A stretch of 9,631 nt of DNA from an uncultured Clostridia bacterium (GCA_934486735.1 CAKSQL010000050.1:1-9631); one strand, 5' to 3'; counted from the first letter of the stretch, positions 1 to 6,722 are shown. Notes: generated by a model from the sequence alone, not told the origin. Numbers and translations are program-made.

Positions 1-68
1 TTGCAAATGTTTCTGCATAAATCTTTTTAATTTTTTTCTAAAAAACTCTTGACTTTTTATTTGCAGGC

Positions 69-800
69 TTATCTTATTGAATATCCGCCGTCAATGATAA
101 CGGTTTCACCACATATCATTTTTGCGTCTTCGCTCAAAAGATACATTGCAAGCTCGGCAATTTCATCTGTTGTCGAAAATCTTCCGTACGGGATTCGGTC
201 ATGTTTCATGGAATCCCCCTCATGCCAGTTGTTCATTTCGGTTGCAACCGGTCCTGGAGCAATCCCGTTTATAGTAATTTTGTCCGGTGCAAACATTCGT
301 CCCCATCCGTGCGTCAGCCCCGTTGCAAGAATTTTTGAGCCGCCGTATGCGCCGTAAACCGGTTCTTCCCCCGCCACCGATGTTACATTTAAAATATTTC
401 CCTTGATATTATTTTTGAGCATATAATTGACAGCTGCCTGCATCGTGAAAAAGACTGCGCTTGCATTGACATCTATAACATCCTGCCATTCCTTTACAGT
501 GGTTTTCAACAATTCATTTTTGCTCCATTCACTTCTTTGGGCAAAAATCCCTGCATTGTTTACAACAATGTCCAAACCGCCAAGCATATCGGCAGCCTCA
601 TTTACCTTTTCCTCTGCTTTATCAAAATCGGATGCATCCCATACCATTGTAAATACATTTTTGCCAAGCTCATCGGCAACACATTTAAGCGTGTCGATAT
701 TTCGCCCGGTTATAACAACTCTGCAGTCACCTTGAGACAGTTTTTTTGCTATTGCATATCCGATTCCTCTGCTCGCTCCGGTAACCAATGCTTTTTTCAT
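69..800 (-). CDS. Short-chain dehydrogenase/reductase (SDR), classical FabG-like type
   Basis: This 243-residue protein is a classical SDR, a cytosolic NAD(P)(H)-dependent oxidoreductase; its substrate cannot be told from sequence. Visible motifs are the TGASRGIG nucleotide-binding loop (residues 7-14), NNAG (81-84), and a complete catalytic tetrad of Asn112, Ser141, Tyr152 and Lys156 (YxxxK). The PG motif is at 182-183 and the C-terminus is the usual IDGGYSI. Arg33 after the second strand (TGRN) suggests NADP(H) preference, by family analogy. Length is typical. The start at 800 is supported by AAGGAGAG about 8 nt upstream. It diverges from an AraC-family gene, which is its likely regulator. 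FabG-like 3-oxoacyl-ACP reductase is a possible label, but no fatty-acid genes are near, so a catabolic or sugar/alcohol dehydrogenase is equally possible. Confidence 0.95.
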   Translation of the reverse strand: MKKALVTGASRGIGYAIAKKLSQGDCRVVITGRNIDTLKCVADELGKNVFTMVWDASDFDKAEEKVNEAADMLGGLDIVVNNAGIFAQRSEWSKNELLKTTVKEWQDVIDVNASAVFFTMQAAVNYMLKNNIKGNILNVTSVAGEEPVYGAYGGSKILATGLTHGWGRMFAPDKITINGIAPGPVATEMNNWHEGDSMKHDRIPYGRFSTTDEIAELAMYLLSEDAKMICGETVIIDGGYSIR

Positions 801-835
801 TTTAATCTCTCCTTAAAATTTTATTATTTTATTTA

Positions 836-863
836 ATTATATAACAGATATTAAAAATGTAAA
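836..863 (-). promoter_or_regulatory. Sigma-A-type promoter for the SDR gene
   Basis: On the minus strand, TTTACA (858-863) is separated by 16 nt from TATAAT (836-841), about 35 nt before the SDR start codon. The -35 matches five of six consensus bases and the -10 is perfect. The region is very AT-rich, so chance matches are easier, but position and orientation fit the gene. Confidence 0.6.
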
Positions 864-894
864 TGTTTGAAAAAAAATATATTTGTTTAAAAAG
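861..894. promoter_or_regulatory. Candidate AraC-family binding site (two direct half-sites 20 bp apart)
   Basis: Two similar 14-mers, each with core TGTTT followed by an A-run (861-874 and 881-894), match at 10 of 14 positions and are offset by 20 bp, about two helical turns. This is the usual geometry for AraC/XylS regulators. The first copy overlaps the -35 of the SDR promoter, and both lie upstream of the regulator's own promoter. The surrounding A/T richness makes this only a candidate. Confidence 0.3.
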
Positions 895-903
895 GACATT
901 TTC

Positions 904-932
904 TTGAAAATTAAAAAAAAATATGTTATAAT
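904..932 (+). promoter_or_regulatory. Sigma-A-type extended -10 promoter for the AraC-family gene
   Basis: TTGAAA (904-909), a 17-nt spacer and TATAAT (927-932) preceded by TGT (extended -10) lie 30 nt before the start codon. The predicted 5' leader is only about 24 nt. Spacing and both hexamers are close to consensus. Confidence 0.7.
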
Positions 933-962
933 AATAAAAAAATGAAAAGAAGTGAATAAAAA

Positions 963-1760
963 ATGCGAATCGAAGATGTACCGTATATCAACGACGCAGT
1001 GTTTTTTTATGACACACTGATGCGAGGCAAACCTTGTATATTCAATAAGCCCAGGAATCATGACAGTTTTGCTTTTGTCACAAACGGAACACTCGGATAT
1101 GAGAAAGATGGGATAAAAGCTCAGATAAAAACGGGGCAAGTCGCATATATCGCAAAATGGTCAAAAGACAAAAGCAGTGCATATGCCTGCGATTCCGTTT
1201 CGTACATTGCCGTCAATTTCAACTTTGACAAAAACAGTTATCTTCAAGATATTGCTTTTCCTTTCAAAACTGTGTGCTCCGGGAGAAATACGTACCGATA
1301 CGGGGAATTATTTCGGAAAGCATTGGATGAATACAGCTTGAATTTGCGCGGTTCAAAAATGATATGCAGCGGAATTTTATGTCAGATAATCGGACTGCTT
1401 TACAATGATTTTTCTTTTAATAATATAAATTACAAAACAGCAGGCAAAATCGAATCGGCACTTGAGTATATTAATAAAAATTATCAGCGCTCCGATTTGA
1501 GAATTGCCGAAATTGCCGGCAAAACAGGGATAAGCGAAAAGCATTTCCGACGCCTTTTTTATGAAGTGTACCGCAAAACACCCCATGAATTTTTAAGAGA
1601 TTTTCGGCTGAACAAAGCGGAGCTTTTGATTTCGAACACATCAAAGCAAATTTCGGAAATTGCACTCCAATGCGGTTTTTCGGATGTATATTCATTCAGT
1701 CATTGCTTTAAAAATAACTTTGGTGTATCGCCCAAATCACTCAGAGACGAAAATATTTGA
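963..1760 (+). CDS. AraC/XylS-family transcriptional regulator
   Basis: This 265-residue protein has a poorly conserved N-terminal sensing domain (about 1-150, likely cupin-like by family analogy) and a C-terminal AraC-type DNA-binding domain (about 160-262). The first helix-turn-helix is near 182-203 (LRIAEIAGKTGISEKHFRRLF) and the second near 229-252. Between and after them are the family hallmarks: a PHEFLRDFRLNKAELLI linker segment, IALQCGFSDVYSFSHCFKNNFGVSP, and a short tail. Length is normal. The start at 963 has only a weak upstream Shine-Dalgarno (GAAGTG), but it begins the conserved frame just after a strong promoter. It is divergent from the SDR gene, so it probably controls that gene and possibly itself. 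The effector is unknown. It converges on glgD, and there is no evidence that it regulates glycogen genes. Confidence 0.93.
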   Translation: MRIEDVPYINDAVFFYDTLMRGKPCIFNKPRNHDSFAFVTNGTLGYEKDGIKAQIKTGQVAYIAKWSKDKSSAYACDSVSYIAVNFNFDKNSYLQDIAFPFKTVCSGRNTYRYGELFRKALDEYSLNLRGSKMICSGILCQIIGLLYNDFSFNNINYKTAGKIESALEYINKNYQRSDLRIAEIAGKTGISEKHFRRLFYEVYRKTPHEFLRDFRLNKAELLISNTSKQISEIALQCGFSDVYSFSHCFKNNFGVSPKSLRDENI

Positions 1761-1809
1761 AAATAGCAAAACTTAAATGATAAACGAAGATGTGAATGAA
1801 AATCATAAC

Positions 1810-1844
1810 AAAGGGTGTGCAAAAGTAATTTTTGCACACCCTTT
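1810..1844. terminator. Bidirectional hairpin terminator between the AraC-family gene and glgD
   Basis: This is a perfect 15-bp inverted repeat (AAAGGGTGTGCAAAA at 1810-1824 and its complement at 1830-1844) with a 5-nt loop. It starts 50 nt after the AraC-family stop codon and ends 3 nt from the glgD stop codon. A-runs on the left arm and T-runs on the right serve both directions, although neither side has a long uninterrupted T-tract. Confidence 0.85.
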
Positions 1845-1847
1845 AAA

Positions 1848-2957
1848 TTAAATTTCCGTCCCCTTGGCTATCGCCAGCGGGAATGTCTGCTGCCCGATAA
1901 GTTTTCTGCCCTTTGTTATATGCACTTCCTTATCAAAGACAACGTAATCAAGTTCCACACCGGTGTCTATCACCGAGTCCTGCATTATAATCGAGTTCTT
2001 CACAACCGCACCTTTTGCGATTTTAACCGCGCGCGACAGAACCGAATTTATAACCGTTCCCTCAATCACACAGCCGTCCGAAATAAAGCTGTTTTCCACA
2101 ACTGCGTTATTCCCGTATTTTGACGGCGGCTGGTCCTTTGTTTTTGTATAAATCGGGTTTTCCGGATTGAAAAGCTCACCGCGGATATCCTTATCTAAAA
2201 ATTCCATATTATATTTGTAATACGATTTGAGCGAATCGATTTTCCCGGCATAGCCTGTAAACTCATAGCCGAAAACGCGCAGTCCCGAAAGCTTTTGCGC
2301 AAGTGCGTCCTTTATAAAATCGTGATGTCCGCGTGCGGAGCACTCATCGATTATGCTCTCCAAAAGAGCTTTTTCCATGACATAGATATCCATGCATGCA
2401 TTGGTTGTTTTCGGATAATATGGGTGACTTTCAATATCGATAATACGTTTTTCATCGGTCACATCAAGCAGAACAAAGCGCGAAAGCTCACTTTCCTCAA
2501 TACCGTTCAAATTTTTGTAGACCGCCGTTATGTCCGCCTGGTTTTTAATATGTTCATCTATAACCGCGCCGAAATCTATATTATAGATATAACTCCCCAA
2601 AGATATGATAACATACGTCTGACGGCAGCGTCTTATAAAATCGCGGATGCCGCAGAGCATATCAACGTCTCCTCGGATTGTTGACGAGGTGCGAAGATTC
2701 GGCGGAAGCAGATTGAGCCCCTCTTTTTTTCTGTCCAAATCCCATGGTCTGCCCGATTTTATATGGTCCATAAGCGAGGAGTAGTTTTCCTTTGTTGCAA
2801 CGCCGATGTTTGTGATTCCGGCGTTTACCATATTTGACAAAACAAAATCTATAATTCTGTAGCGTCCGGCAATAGGCAAAGCGAGCGCCGCGCGGTTATC
2901 TGTAATCGGCGGTATGCTTTCGTTGCCGGCAAGGATAATTCCCATTGTATCTTTCAT
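1848..2957 (-). CDS. glgD: GlgD, non-catalytic homologue/subunit of ADP-glucose pyrophosphorylase
   Basis: The chosen start gives 369 residues, normal for GlgD. The N-terminal nucleotidyltransferase-like domain (1-about 245) aligns by eye with GlgC but has lost active-site features. The GGQGSRL loop is replaced by AGNESIPPI (10-18), the catalytic SGDH motif by SLGS (119-122), and the FEEKP motif by DIESHP (174-179). The C-terminal part (about 282-350) has the hexapeptide-like repeats of a left-handed beta-helix. In Firmicutes, GlgD pairs with GlgC in the heteromeric enzyme making ADP-glucose. The start at 2957 (MKDTMGIILAG) is set by GGAG at 2964-2967 with a 6-nt spacer. An in-frame ATG at 2990 would add 11 residues coded by the adjacent tandem repeat, without family support. 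It is the last gene of the glgBCD operon. Confidence 0.95.
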   Translation of the reverse strand: MKDTMGIILAGNESIPPITDNRAALALPIAGRYRIIDFVLSNMVNAGITNIGVATKENYSSLMDHIKSGRPWDLDRKKEGLNLLPPNLRTSSTIRGDVDMLCGIRDFIRRCRQTYVIISLGSYIYNIDFGAVIDEHIKNQADITAVYKNLNGIEESELSRFVLLDVTDEKRIIDIESHPYYPKTTNACMDIYVMEKALLESIIDECSARGHHDFIKDALAQKLSGLRVFGYEFTGYAGKIDSLKSYYKYNMEFLDKDIRGELFNPENPIYTKTKDQPPSKYGNNAVVENSFISDGCVIEGTVINSVLSRAVKIAKGAVVKNSIIMQDSVIDTGVELDYVVFDKEVHITKGRKLIGQQTFPLAIAKGTEI

Positions 2958-2961
2958 AATA

Positions 2962-3387
2962 ATCTCCATTCTGCCGCCCTGCATCGGCATAATTTGTATT
3001 AACTCTCTCTTATCGGCAGGGTAGGAAATGATAAGAGATTATTACGCCCATGTGCGTTTCCGAACAAAGTGAGGAAAATTTCGCACGGGCAATTAAATCC
3101 TGCCGGAGGCTAACGTGAAAGATTCTTTCACGTTATATCTCCATTCTGCCGCCCTGCGTCGGCATAATTTGTATTAACTCTCTCTTATCGGCAGGGCAAG
3201 GAATGATAAGAGATTATTACGCCCATGTGTGTTTCCGAACAAAGTGAGGAAAATTTCGCACGGGCAATTAAATCCTGCCGGAGGCTAACGTGAAAGATTC
3301 TTTCACGTTATATCTCCATTCTGCCGCCCTGCGTCGGCATAATTTGTATTAACTCTCTCTTATCGGCAGGGTAGGAAATGATAAGAG
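2962..3387. repeat. 175-bp tandem repeat (A-B-A-B-A, 2.43 copies) filling the glgC-glgD gap
   Basis: The period is exactly 175 bp. Segment A is 76 bp (2962-3037, 3137-3212, 3312-3387) and segment B is 99 bp (3038-3136, 3213-3311). Copies differ at only a few bases: one in the CTGC(A/G)TCGG part of A, three around 3197-3201 in the middle A, and one in B. The array begins 4 nt before the glgD start and ends 3 nt after the glgC stop. Each unit has three potential hairpins: TCTCTTATC/GATAAGAGA (15-nt loop), a nested GCCC/GGGC-GTGCG/CGCAC-TTTCC/GGAAA stem (3046-3090), and a perfect 11-bp stem TAACGTGAAAG/CTTTCACGTTA (3111-3135). The glgD Shine-Dalgarno lies inside the last A. No U-tract follows any stem, so these do not look like terminators. 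I do not recognise the family. Confidence 0.97.
2971..3037 (-). promoter_or_regulatory. Candidate structured leader (possible pseudoknot) of glgD
   Basis: In the operon RNA, CTCTTATC (3030-3037) pairs with GATAAGAG (3007-3014) around a 15-nt loop. The loop segment CCCTGC (3016-3021) is complementary to GCAGGG (2977-2982). Alternatively, loop CTGCC (3015-3019) can pair with GGCAG (2971-2975), which lies 3 nt from the GGAG ribosome binding site. The same elements recur in the two upstream A copies. The structure is inferred from base complementarity only. Confidence 0.35.
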
Positions 3388-3390
3388 CTT

Positions 3391-4596
3391 TTACGCTTCC
3401 ACCATTGAACCGCGCGGAATAACCGTATTTTCCGATATTTCCGCACCGCTTTCTATCAATACAATCCCATGCGTGCACATATGCGATTTATACGGATTAT
3501 CCTCCGAATCCGTTGTTCCCACCGTCACACCGCTGTCGATTTTGGCATTTCCGCCTATAACCGTCTTTTCAATCACGCAGTTTTTCTCTATATGCGCGCC
3601 CGGCATAACAACCGAATCGCGGACAACAGCGCCCTCGCCGATATACACACCGCCCGAGATAATGGAATGCTCCACAATTCCGTTAATCGTGCAGCCCTCC
3701 GCAACGGTGCTGTTGGTAATTTTGGCATTATTCCCAACATAGTGCGGTGCAAGAGCAAGATTCCGCGAGTATATATTCCACTGTCTGTCGGCAATCTGGA
3801 ACTTTGGTTCATCGCCCAAAAGATCCATATTCGCCTCCCAAAGACTTTGAATGGTTCCGACATCTTTCCAATATCCTTCAAACTTCCAGCTGAGCATTTT
3901 TTCGTTATTGGCAAGCATCTTCGGAATTATATTTTTTCCGAAATCGTTTGATGATTCCGGGTCATTTTCGTCCTCGATTAGATATTTTTTCAGCATTTCG
4001 TAATTAAAGATATATATTCCCATAGAAGCGAGATTGCTTTTCGGATTCTTGGGCTTTTCCTCAAATTCCACAATATTTCCGTCGGCATCAACATTCATTA
4101 TTCCGAATCGGCTTGCTTCCTCCCATGGTACCGGCATTACAGCTATCGTGATCGCAGCTCCCGATTCCTTATGCGCTTTGAGCATTTTGCCGTAATGCAT
4201 TTTATAAATGTGGTCTCCCGACAAAATCAAAACATTCCTGGGCGAAAATCCCTCCAAAAATCCGAGATTCTGATATATTGCATTCGCCGTGCCCTTGTAC
4301 CATTCGCCCGCTTTTTGGCTTTGATACGGGGGCAGCACATAAACACCGCCGTCGTTTCTGTTCAAGTCCCATGGATTGCCGTTACCTATGTAGGTATTAA
4401 GCTCCAGCGGCTGATATTGAGTAAGAACTCCGACAGTATCTATCCCGGAATGAACGCAGTTGGAAAGCGGAAAATCGATTATTTTATATTTGCCGCCGAA
4501 AGACACTGCCGGCTTTGCCACCGTCTTTGTCAGCGCGCCCAGTCTGCTGCCCTGTCCGCCTGCGAGAATCATTGCCACACAATCTTTTACTCTCAT
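3391..4596 (-). CDS. glgC: Glucose-1-phosphate adenylyltransferase (ADP-glucose pyrophosphorylase, catalytic subunit)
   Basis: GlgC converts glucose-1-phosphate and ATP to ADP-glucose and pyrophosphate, the committed step of bacterial glycogen synthesis, in the cytosol. With the chosen start the protein has 401 residues, normal for the family. The nucleotidyltransferase domain shows GGQGSRLGALTK (13-24), KPAVSFGGKYKIIDFPLSN (28-46), the catalytic Asp in SGDHIYKMHY (Asp128), FGIMNV (164-169), FEEKP (178-182) and YWKDVGT (242-248). A left-handed beta-helix domain follows (about 285-395). Two start codons compete. ATG at 4605 lies only 2 nt from AGAAAGG, too close, whereas ATG at 4596 lies 11 nt away, which suits an AAGG aligned to the 5' part of the anti-Shine-Dalgarno. 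Extension to 4689 has no ribosome binding site. It sits between glgB and glgD in one operon. Confidence 0.96.
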   Translation of the reverse strand: MRVKDCVAMILAGGQGSRLGALTKTVAKPAVSFGGKYKIIDFPLSNCVHSGIDTVGVLTQYQPLELNTYIGNGNPWDLNRNDGGVYVLPPYQSQKAGEWYKGTANAIYQNLGFLEGFSPRNVLILSGDHIYKMHYGKMLKAHKESGAAITIAVMPVPWEEASRFGIMNVDADGNIVEFEEKPKNPKSNLASMGIYIFNYEMLKKYLIEDENDPESSNDFGKNIIPKMLANNEKMLSWKFEGYWKDVGTIQSLWEANMDLLGDEPKFQIADRQWNIYSRNLALAPHYVGNNAKITNSTVAEGCTINGIVEHSIISGGVYIGEGAVVRDSVVMPGAHIEKNCVIEKTVIGGNAKIDSGVTVGTTDSEDNPYKSHMCTHGIVLIESGAEISENTVIPRGSMVEA

Positions 4597-4607
4597 ATTA
4601 TTCATAG

Positions 4608-4658
4608 CCTTTCTGCCCGCAAATAGTAAAGTTACGGCTCTTATCGCGGGCGGATAAG
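4608..4658 (-). promoter_or_regulatory. Candidate structured leader (possible pseudoknot) of glgC
   Basis: In the glgB-glgC gap the operon RNA can form CTTATC (4653-4658)/GATAAG (4640-4645) with a 7-nt loop, CGCCCGC. Loop bases GCCCGC (4646-4651) are perfectly complementary to GCGGGC (4615-4620), which runs straight into the Shine-Dalgarno AGAAAGG (4608-4614). The layout matches the glgD leader although the GC pairing sequence differs. Confidence 0.35.
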
Positions 4659-4698
4659 ACGTATCGGAAATCACGCGCATCATGCGCATTTGTTATAA

Positions 4699-6645
4699 TC
4701 ATTTTTTCTCGGTCTTTTTGCTGCTTTTGCGGCTGTTCGGCTTTTTTGGCATATCATCTTTCACCGCGCCGATAAATATAAACGACAAGCCGTCAAGAGT
4801 CACATCTATCGAGTACGGCATTGTGCCGGACGATTTCTTTTTCGCCTTATATACCTGCCGACGTTTGGCAGTCTCGCCGCCGTACTTTTTCCAATTGCTT
4901 GAGAAAAGTATTTCATAGCTGCCCTCGGACGGAACACCTATCGAATATTTTTCGCGTCTGACCGGGGTAAAGTTTGCTGCCGCTATAATCCGTTCGGAGG
5001 AGCTTTTCCTCATATATGTCAAAACCGAATGGTCGCAGTCATCGCTGTTGATCCACTCGAATCCGTCCCAGCTGTCATCGATTTCCCAAAGCGCACTGTG
5101 CCCGAGATAAAATTCATTAAGTGCGCTGACATAGTCCTGAAGTCTTTTATGCTTTTCAAGCTTCAGAAGATGCCACTCCAGCTGTTCCGCAAAGCGCCAT
5201 TCGATAAACTGTCCGAACTCTCCGCCCATGAACAAAAGCTTTTTGCCCGGCATCGACATATAGTATCCCAAAAGTGTGCGGTATGACTTGAATTTCTGCT
5301 CATAATCGCCGAACATTTTGTCAATCAGCGAATGTTTGCCATGGACAACCTCATCATGCGAGAGCGGAAGTATAAAGTTCTCCGAATATGCATAGCACAT
5401 GATAAATGTCAAAAGATTATGATTCGGTTTGCGGAAAAGCGGATCCATTGACATATATCGCAGTGTGTCGTTCATCCATCCCATGTTCCACTTGTAATTG
5501 AAGCCGAGACCTCCGTCCGAGACATTTCCCGTAACCTTGCTCCACGCTGTGGATTCCTCAGCAACCATCAGAATATTGGGGAAATTCTTAAACATAACCT
5601 TATTCAGGTTCTGCAAAAACTCAACCGCCTCAAGATTTTCGTTGCCGCCGTATCGATTTGGCAGCCACTCTCCGCCGTTTCGGCTGTAGTCGCGGTAGAG
5701 CATGGACGAAACGGCGTCCACTCTGAGTCCGTCTATATGAAACTCCTGCGCCCAGAAAAATGCCGAGGACATCAAAAAGGACACAACTTCCTTTTTGGAG
5801 TAGTCGAAAACCATTGTTCCCCAATCCTTGTGCTCGCCCAGGCGCGAGTCGGCGTACTCAAATGTCGGCGTTCCGTCGAACATGTAAAGTCCGTGCAAGT
5901 CCTTGGGAAAATGCGCCGGCACCCAATCCATGATTACCGAAATCCCGGCATTGTGACATTTGTCGATAAAGCACTTGAAATCCTCCGGCGTTCCGTAGCG
6001 GCTTGTCGCGCTGAAATATCCCGTCACCTGGTATCCCCACGAGCCGTCAAACGGATATTCCGTCAGCGGCATAAGCTCCACATGCGTGTAATTCATCTTT
6101 TTGAGATATGGAATCAGAAAATCGGCATATTCCGAATAATTGAAATAGCTGCCGTCATCGTGAGTTTTCCAGCTGCCGAGGTGCATTTCATATATAAGCA
6201 TGGGCTTGTGATAGGGCGGCGTCTTTTCCCTTTTGGCAAGCCACGCCTTGTCCCCCCACTTATAATGCGAAATATCCCTAACAACCGATGCCGTACGCGG
6301 TCTTAGCTCCGAGAAAAAGGCAAACGGGTCTGCTTTCAGGACAGTATTATTTTTACTAGTTATGGCATATTTATACAACATTCCTTCATTGATATCGGAA
6401 AAAGTTCCGTACCAAACTCCCGTTGTACCTATTTTTGTCAAATCATAGCCTTCGCCTGTCCAGTCATTGAAATCACCGGCGAGCGCCACCCTATCGGCAT
6501 GCGGCGCCCATACCGCGAATCTCCAGCCTTTTTTGGTTTTATGCGCCCCAAGCATGTTATACGCCTGGTAATTTGTGCCCTCGTTAAACAAATAAAGCTG
6601 AATTTCGCTTATGCCGTCCCACTGAGCTGCTTTTTTCTCTGTCAT
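4699..6645 (-). CDS. glgB: 1,4-alpha-glucan (glycogen) branching enzyme, GH13 family
   Basis: GlgB cuts an alpha-1,4-glucan chain and reattaches it through an alpha-1,6 bond, branching glycogen. The 648-residue product has an N-terminal CBM48-like beta-sandwich (about 30-120: WRFAVWAPHADRVALAGDFNDW), a GH13 (beta/alpha)8 barrel (about 145-500) and a C-terminal beta domain. Catalytic features are DWVPAHF (240-246), GLRVDAVSSM (306-315) with nucleophile Asp310, general acid Glu363 in VAEES, and Asp431 in LSHDEV. The C-terminal 20 residues are an unusual Lys/Ser-rich tail. The start at 6645 (MTEKK) is fixed by a full AAGGAGG with a 7-nt spacer; an upstream in-frame ATG at 6675 lies inside a hairpin. 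It is the first gene of glgBCD, and glgC follows after about 100 nt. Confidence 0.97.
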   Translation of the reverse strand: MTEKKAAQWDGISEIQLYLFNEGTNYQAYNMLGAHKTKKGWRFAVWAPHADRVALAGDFNDWTGEGYDLTKIGTTGVWYGTFSDINEGMLYKYAITSKNNTVLKADPFAFFSELRPRTASVVRDISHYKWGDKAWLAKREKTPPYHKPMLIYEMHLGSWKTHDDGSYFNYSEYADFLIPYLKKMNYTHVELMPLTEYPFDGSWGYQVTGYFSATSRYGTPEDFKCFIDKCHNAGISVIMDWVPAHFPKDLHGLYMFDGTPTFEYADSRLGEHKDWGTMVFDYSKKEVVSFLMSSAFFWAQEFHIDGLRVDAVSSMLYRDYSRNGGEWLPNRYGGNENLEAVEFLQNLNKVMFKNFPNILMVAEESTAWSKVTGNVSDGGLGFNYKWNMGWMNDTLRYMSMDPLFRKPNHNLLTFIMCYAYSENFILPLSHDEVVHGKHSLIDKMFGDYEQKFKSYRTLLGYYMSMPGKKLLFMGGEFGQFIEWRFAEQLEWHLLKLEKHKRLQDYVSALNEFYLGHSALWEIDDSWDGFEWINSDDCDHSVLTYMRKSSSERIIAAANFTPVRREKYSIGVPSEGSYEILFSSNWKKYGGETAKRRQVYKAKKKSSGTMPYSIDVTLDGLSFIFIGAVKDDMPKKPNSRKSSKKTEKK

Positions 6646-6652
6646 TTGTTTT

Positions 6653-6675
6653 CCTCCTTGCCCGAATGCGGGCAA
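6653..6675 (-). promoter_or_regulatory. glgB leader hairpin abutting its Shine-Dalgarno
   Basis: In the transcript, TTGCCCG (6669-6675) and CGGGCAA (6658-6664) form a perfect 7-bp stem with a CATT loop. The last two bases of the stem are the first two of the AAGGAGG ribosome binding site (6653-6659). Such a stem could modulate ribosome access or protect the 5' end. The fold is visible; the role is inferred. Confidence 0.5.
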
Positions 6676-6722
6676 AAATCCGCTGTTCGGTAAATTAGCT
6701 TACTAAAAAATCCCATATAAAA

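Noticed and set aside
1..68. TTGACT/TATCTT promoter-like pair near the left edge
   Set aside because: Spacing is only 15 nt and it would transcribe antisense into the SDR gene; nothing else supports it. No terminator hairpin for the SDR gene is evident here either.
837..1139. 100-codon minus-strand frame across the AraC-family start
   Set aside because: It overlaps the divergent promoters and the start of a well-supported gene, and its product is low-complexity aromatic-rich sequence typical of AT-rich shadow frames.
2958..2990. Upstream ATG giving glgD 11 extra residues
   Set aside because: The extension is coded by the tandem repeat, ends in a stop in the other repeat copies, and lacks its own Shine-Dalgarno; GGAG and family alignment favour the start at 2957.
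3046..3135. Rho-independent terminators in segment B
   Set aside because: The stems are strong but no U-tract follows on either strand, and glgD downstream needs read-through.
2962..3387. CRISPR array in the glgC-glgD gap
   Set aside because: The 175-bp period with near-identical whole units and no variable spacers is a tandem duplication, not a repeat-spacer array.
3469..3951. 160-codon plus-strand frame inside glgC
   Set aside because: It is the antisense shadow of a strongly conserved gene, with no ribosome binding site or domain.
4597..4689. Upstream ATGs extending glgC, including the near-overlap with glgB
   Set aside because: The 4689 start has no ribosome binding site and the extension does not resemble GlgC N-termini; the ATG at 4605 is only 2 nt from the SD.
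4685..4700. TATAAC-like -10 for a separate glgC promoter
   Set aside because: No -35-like hexamer lies at the proper distance in the end of glgB.
5737..6306. 189-codon plus-strand frame inside glgB
   Set aside because: It is an antisense shadow of the GH13 catalytic barrel; its product has no recognisable family.
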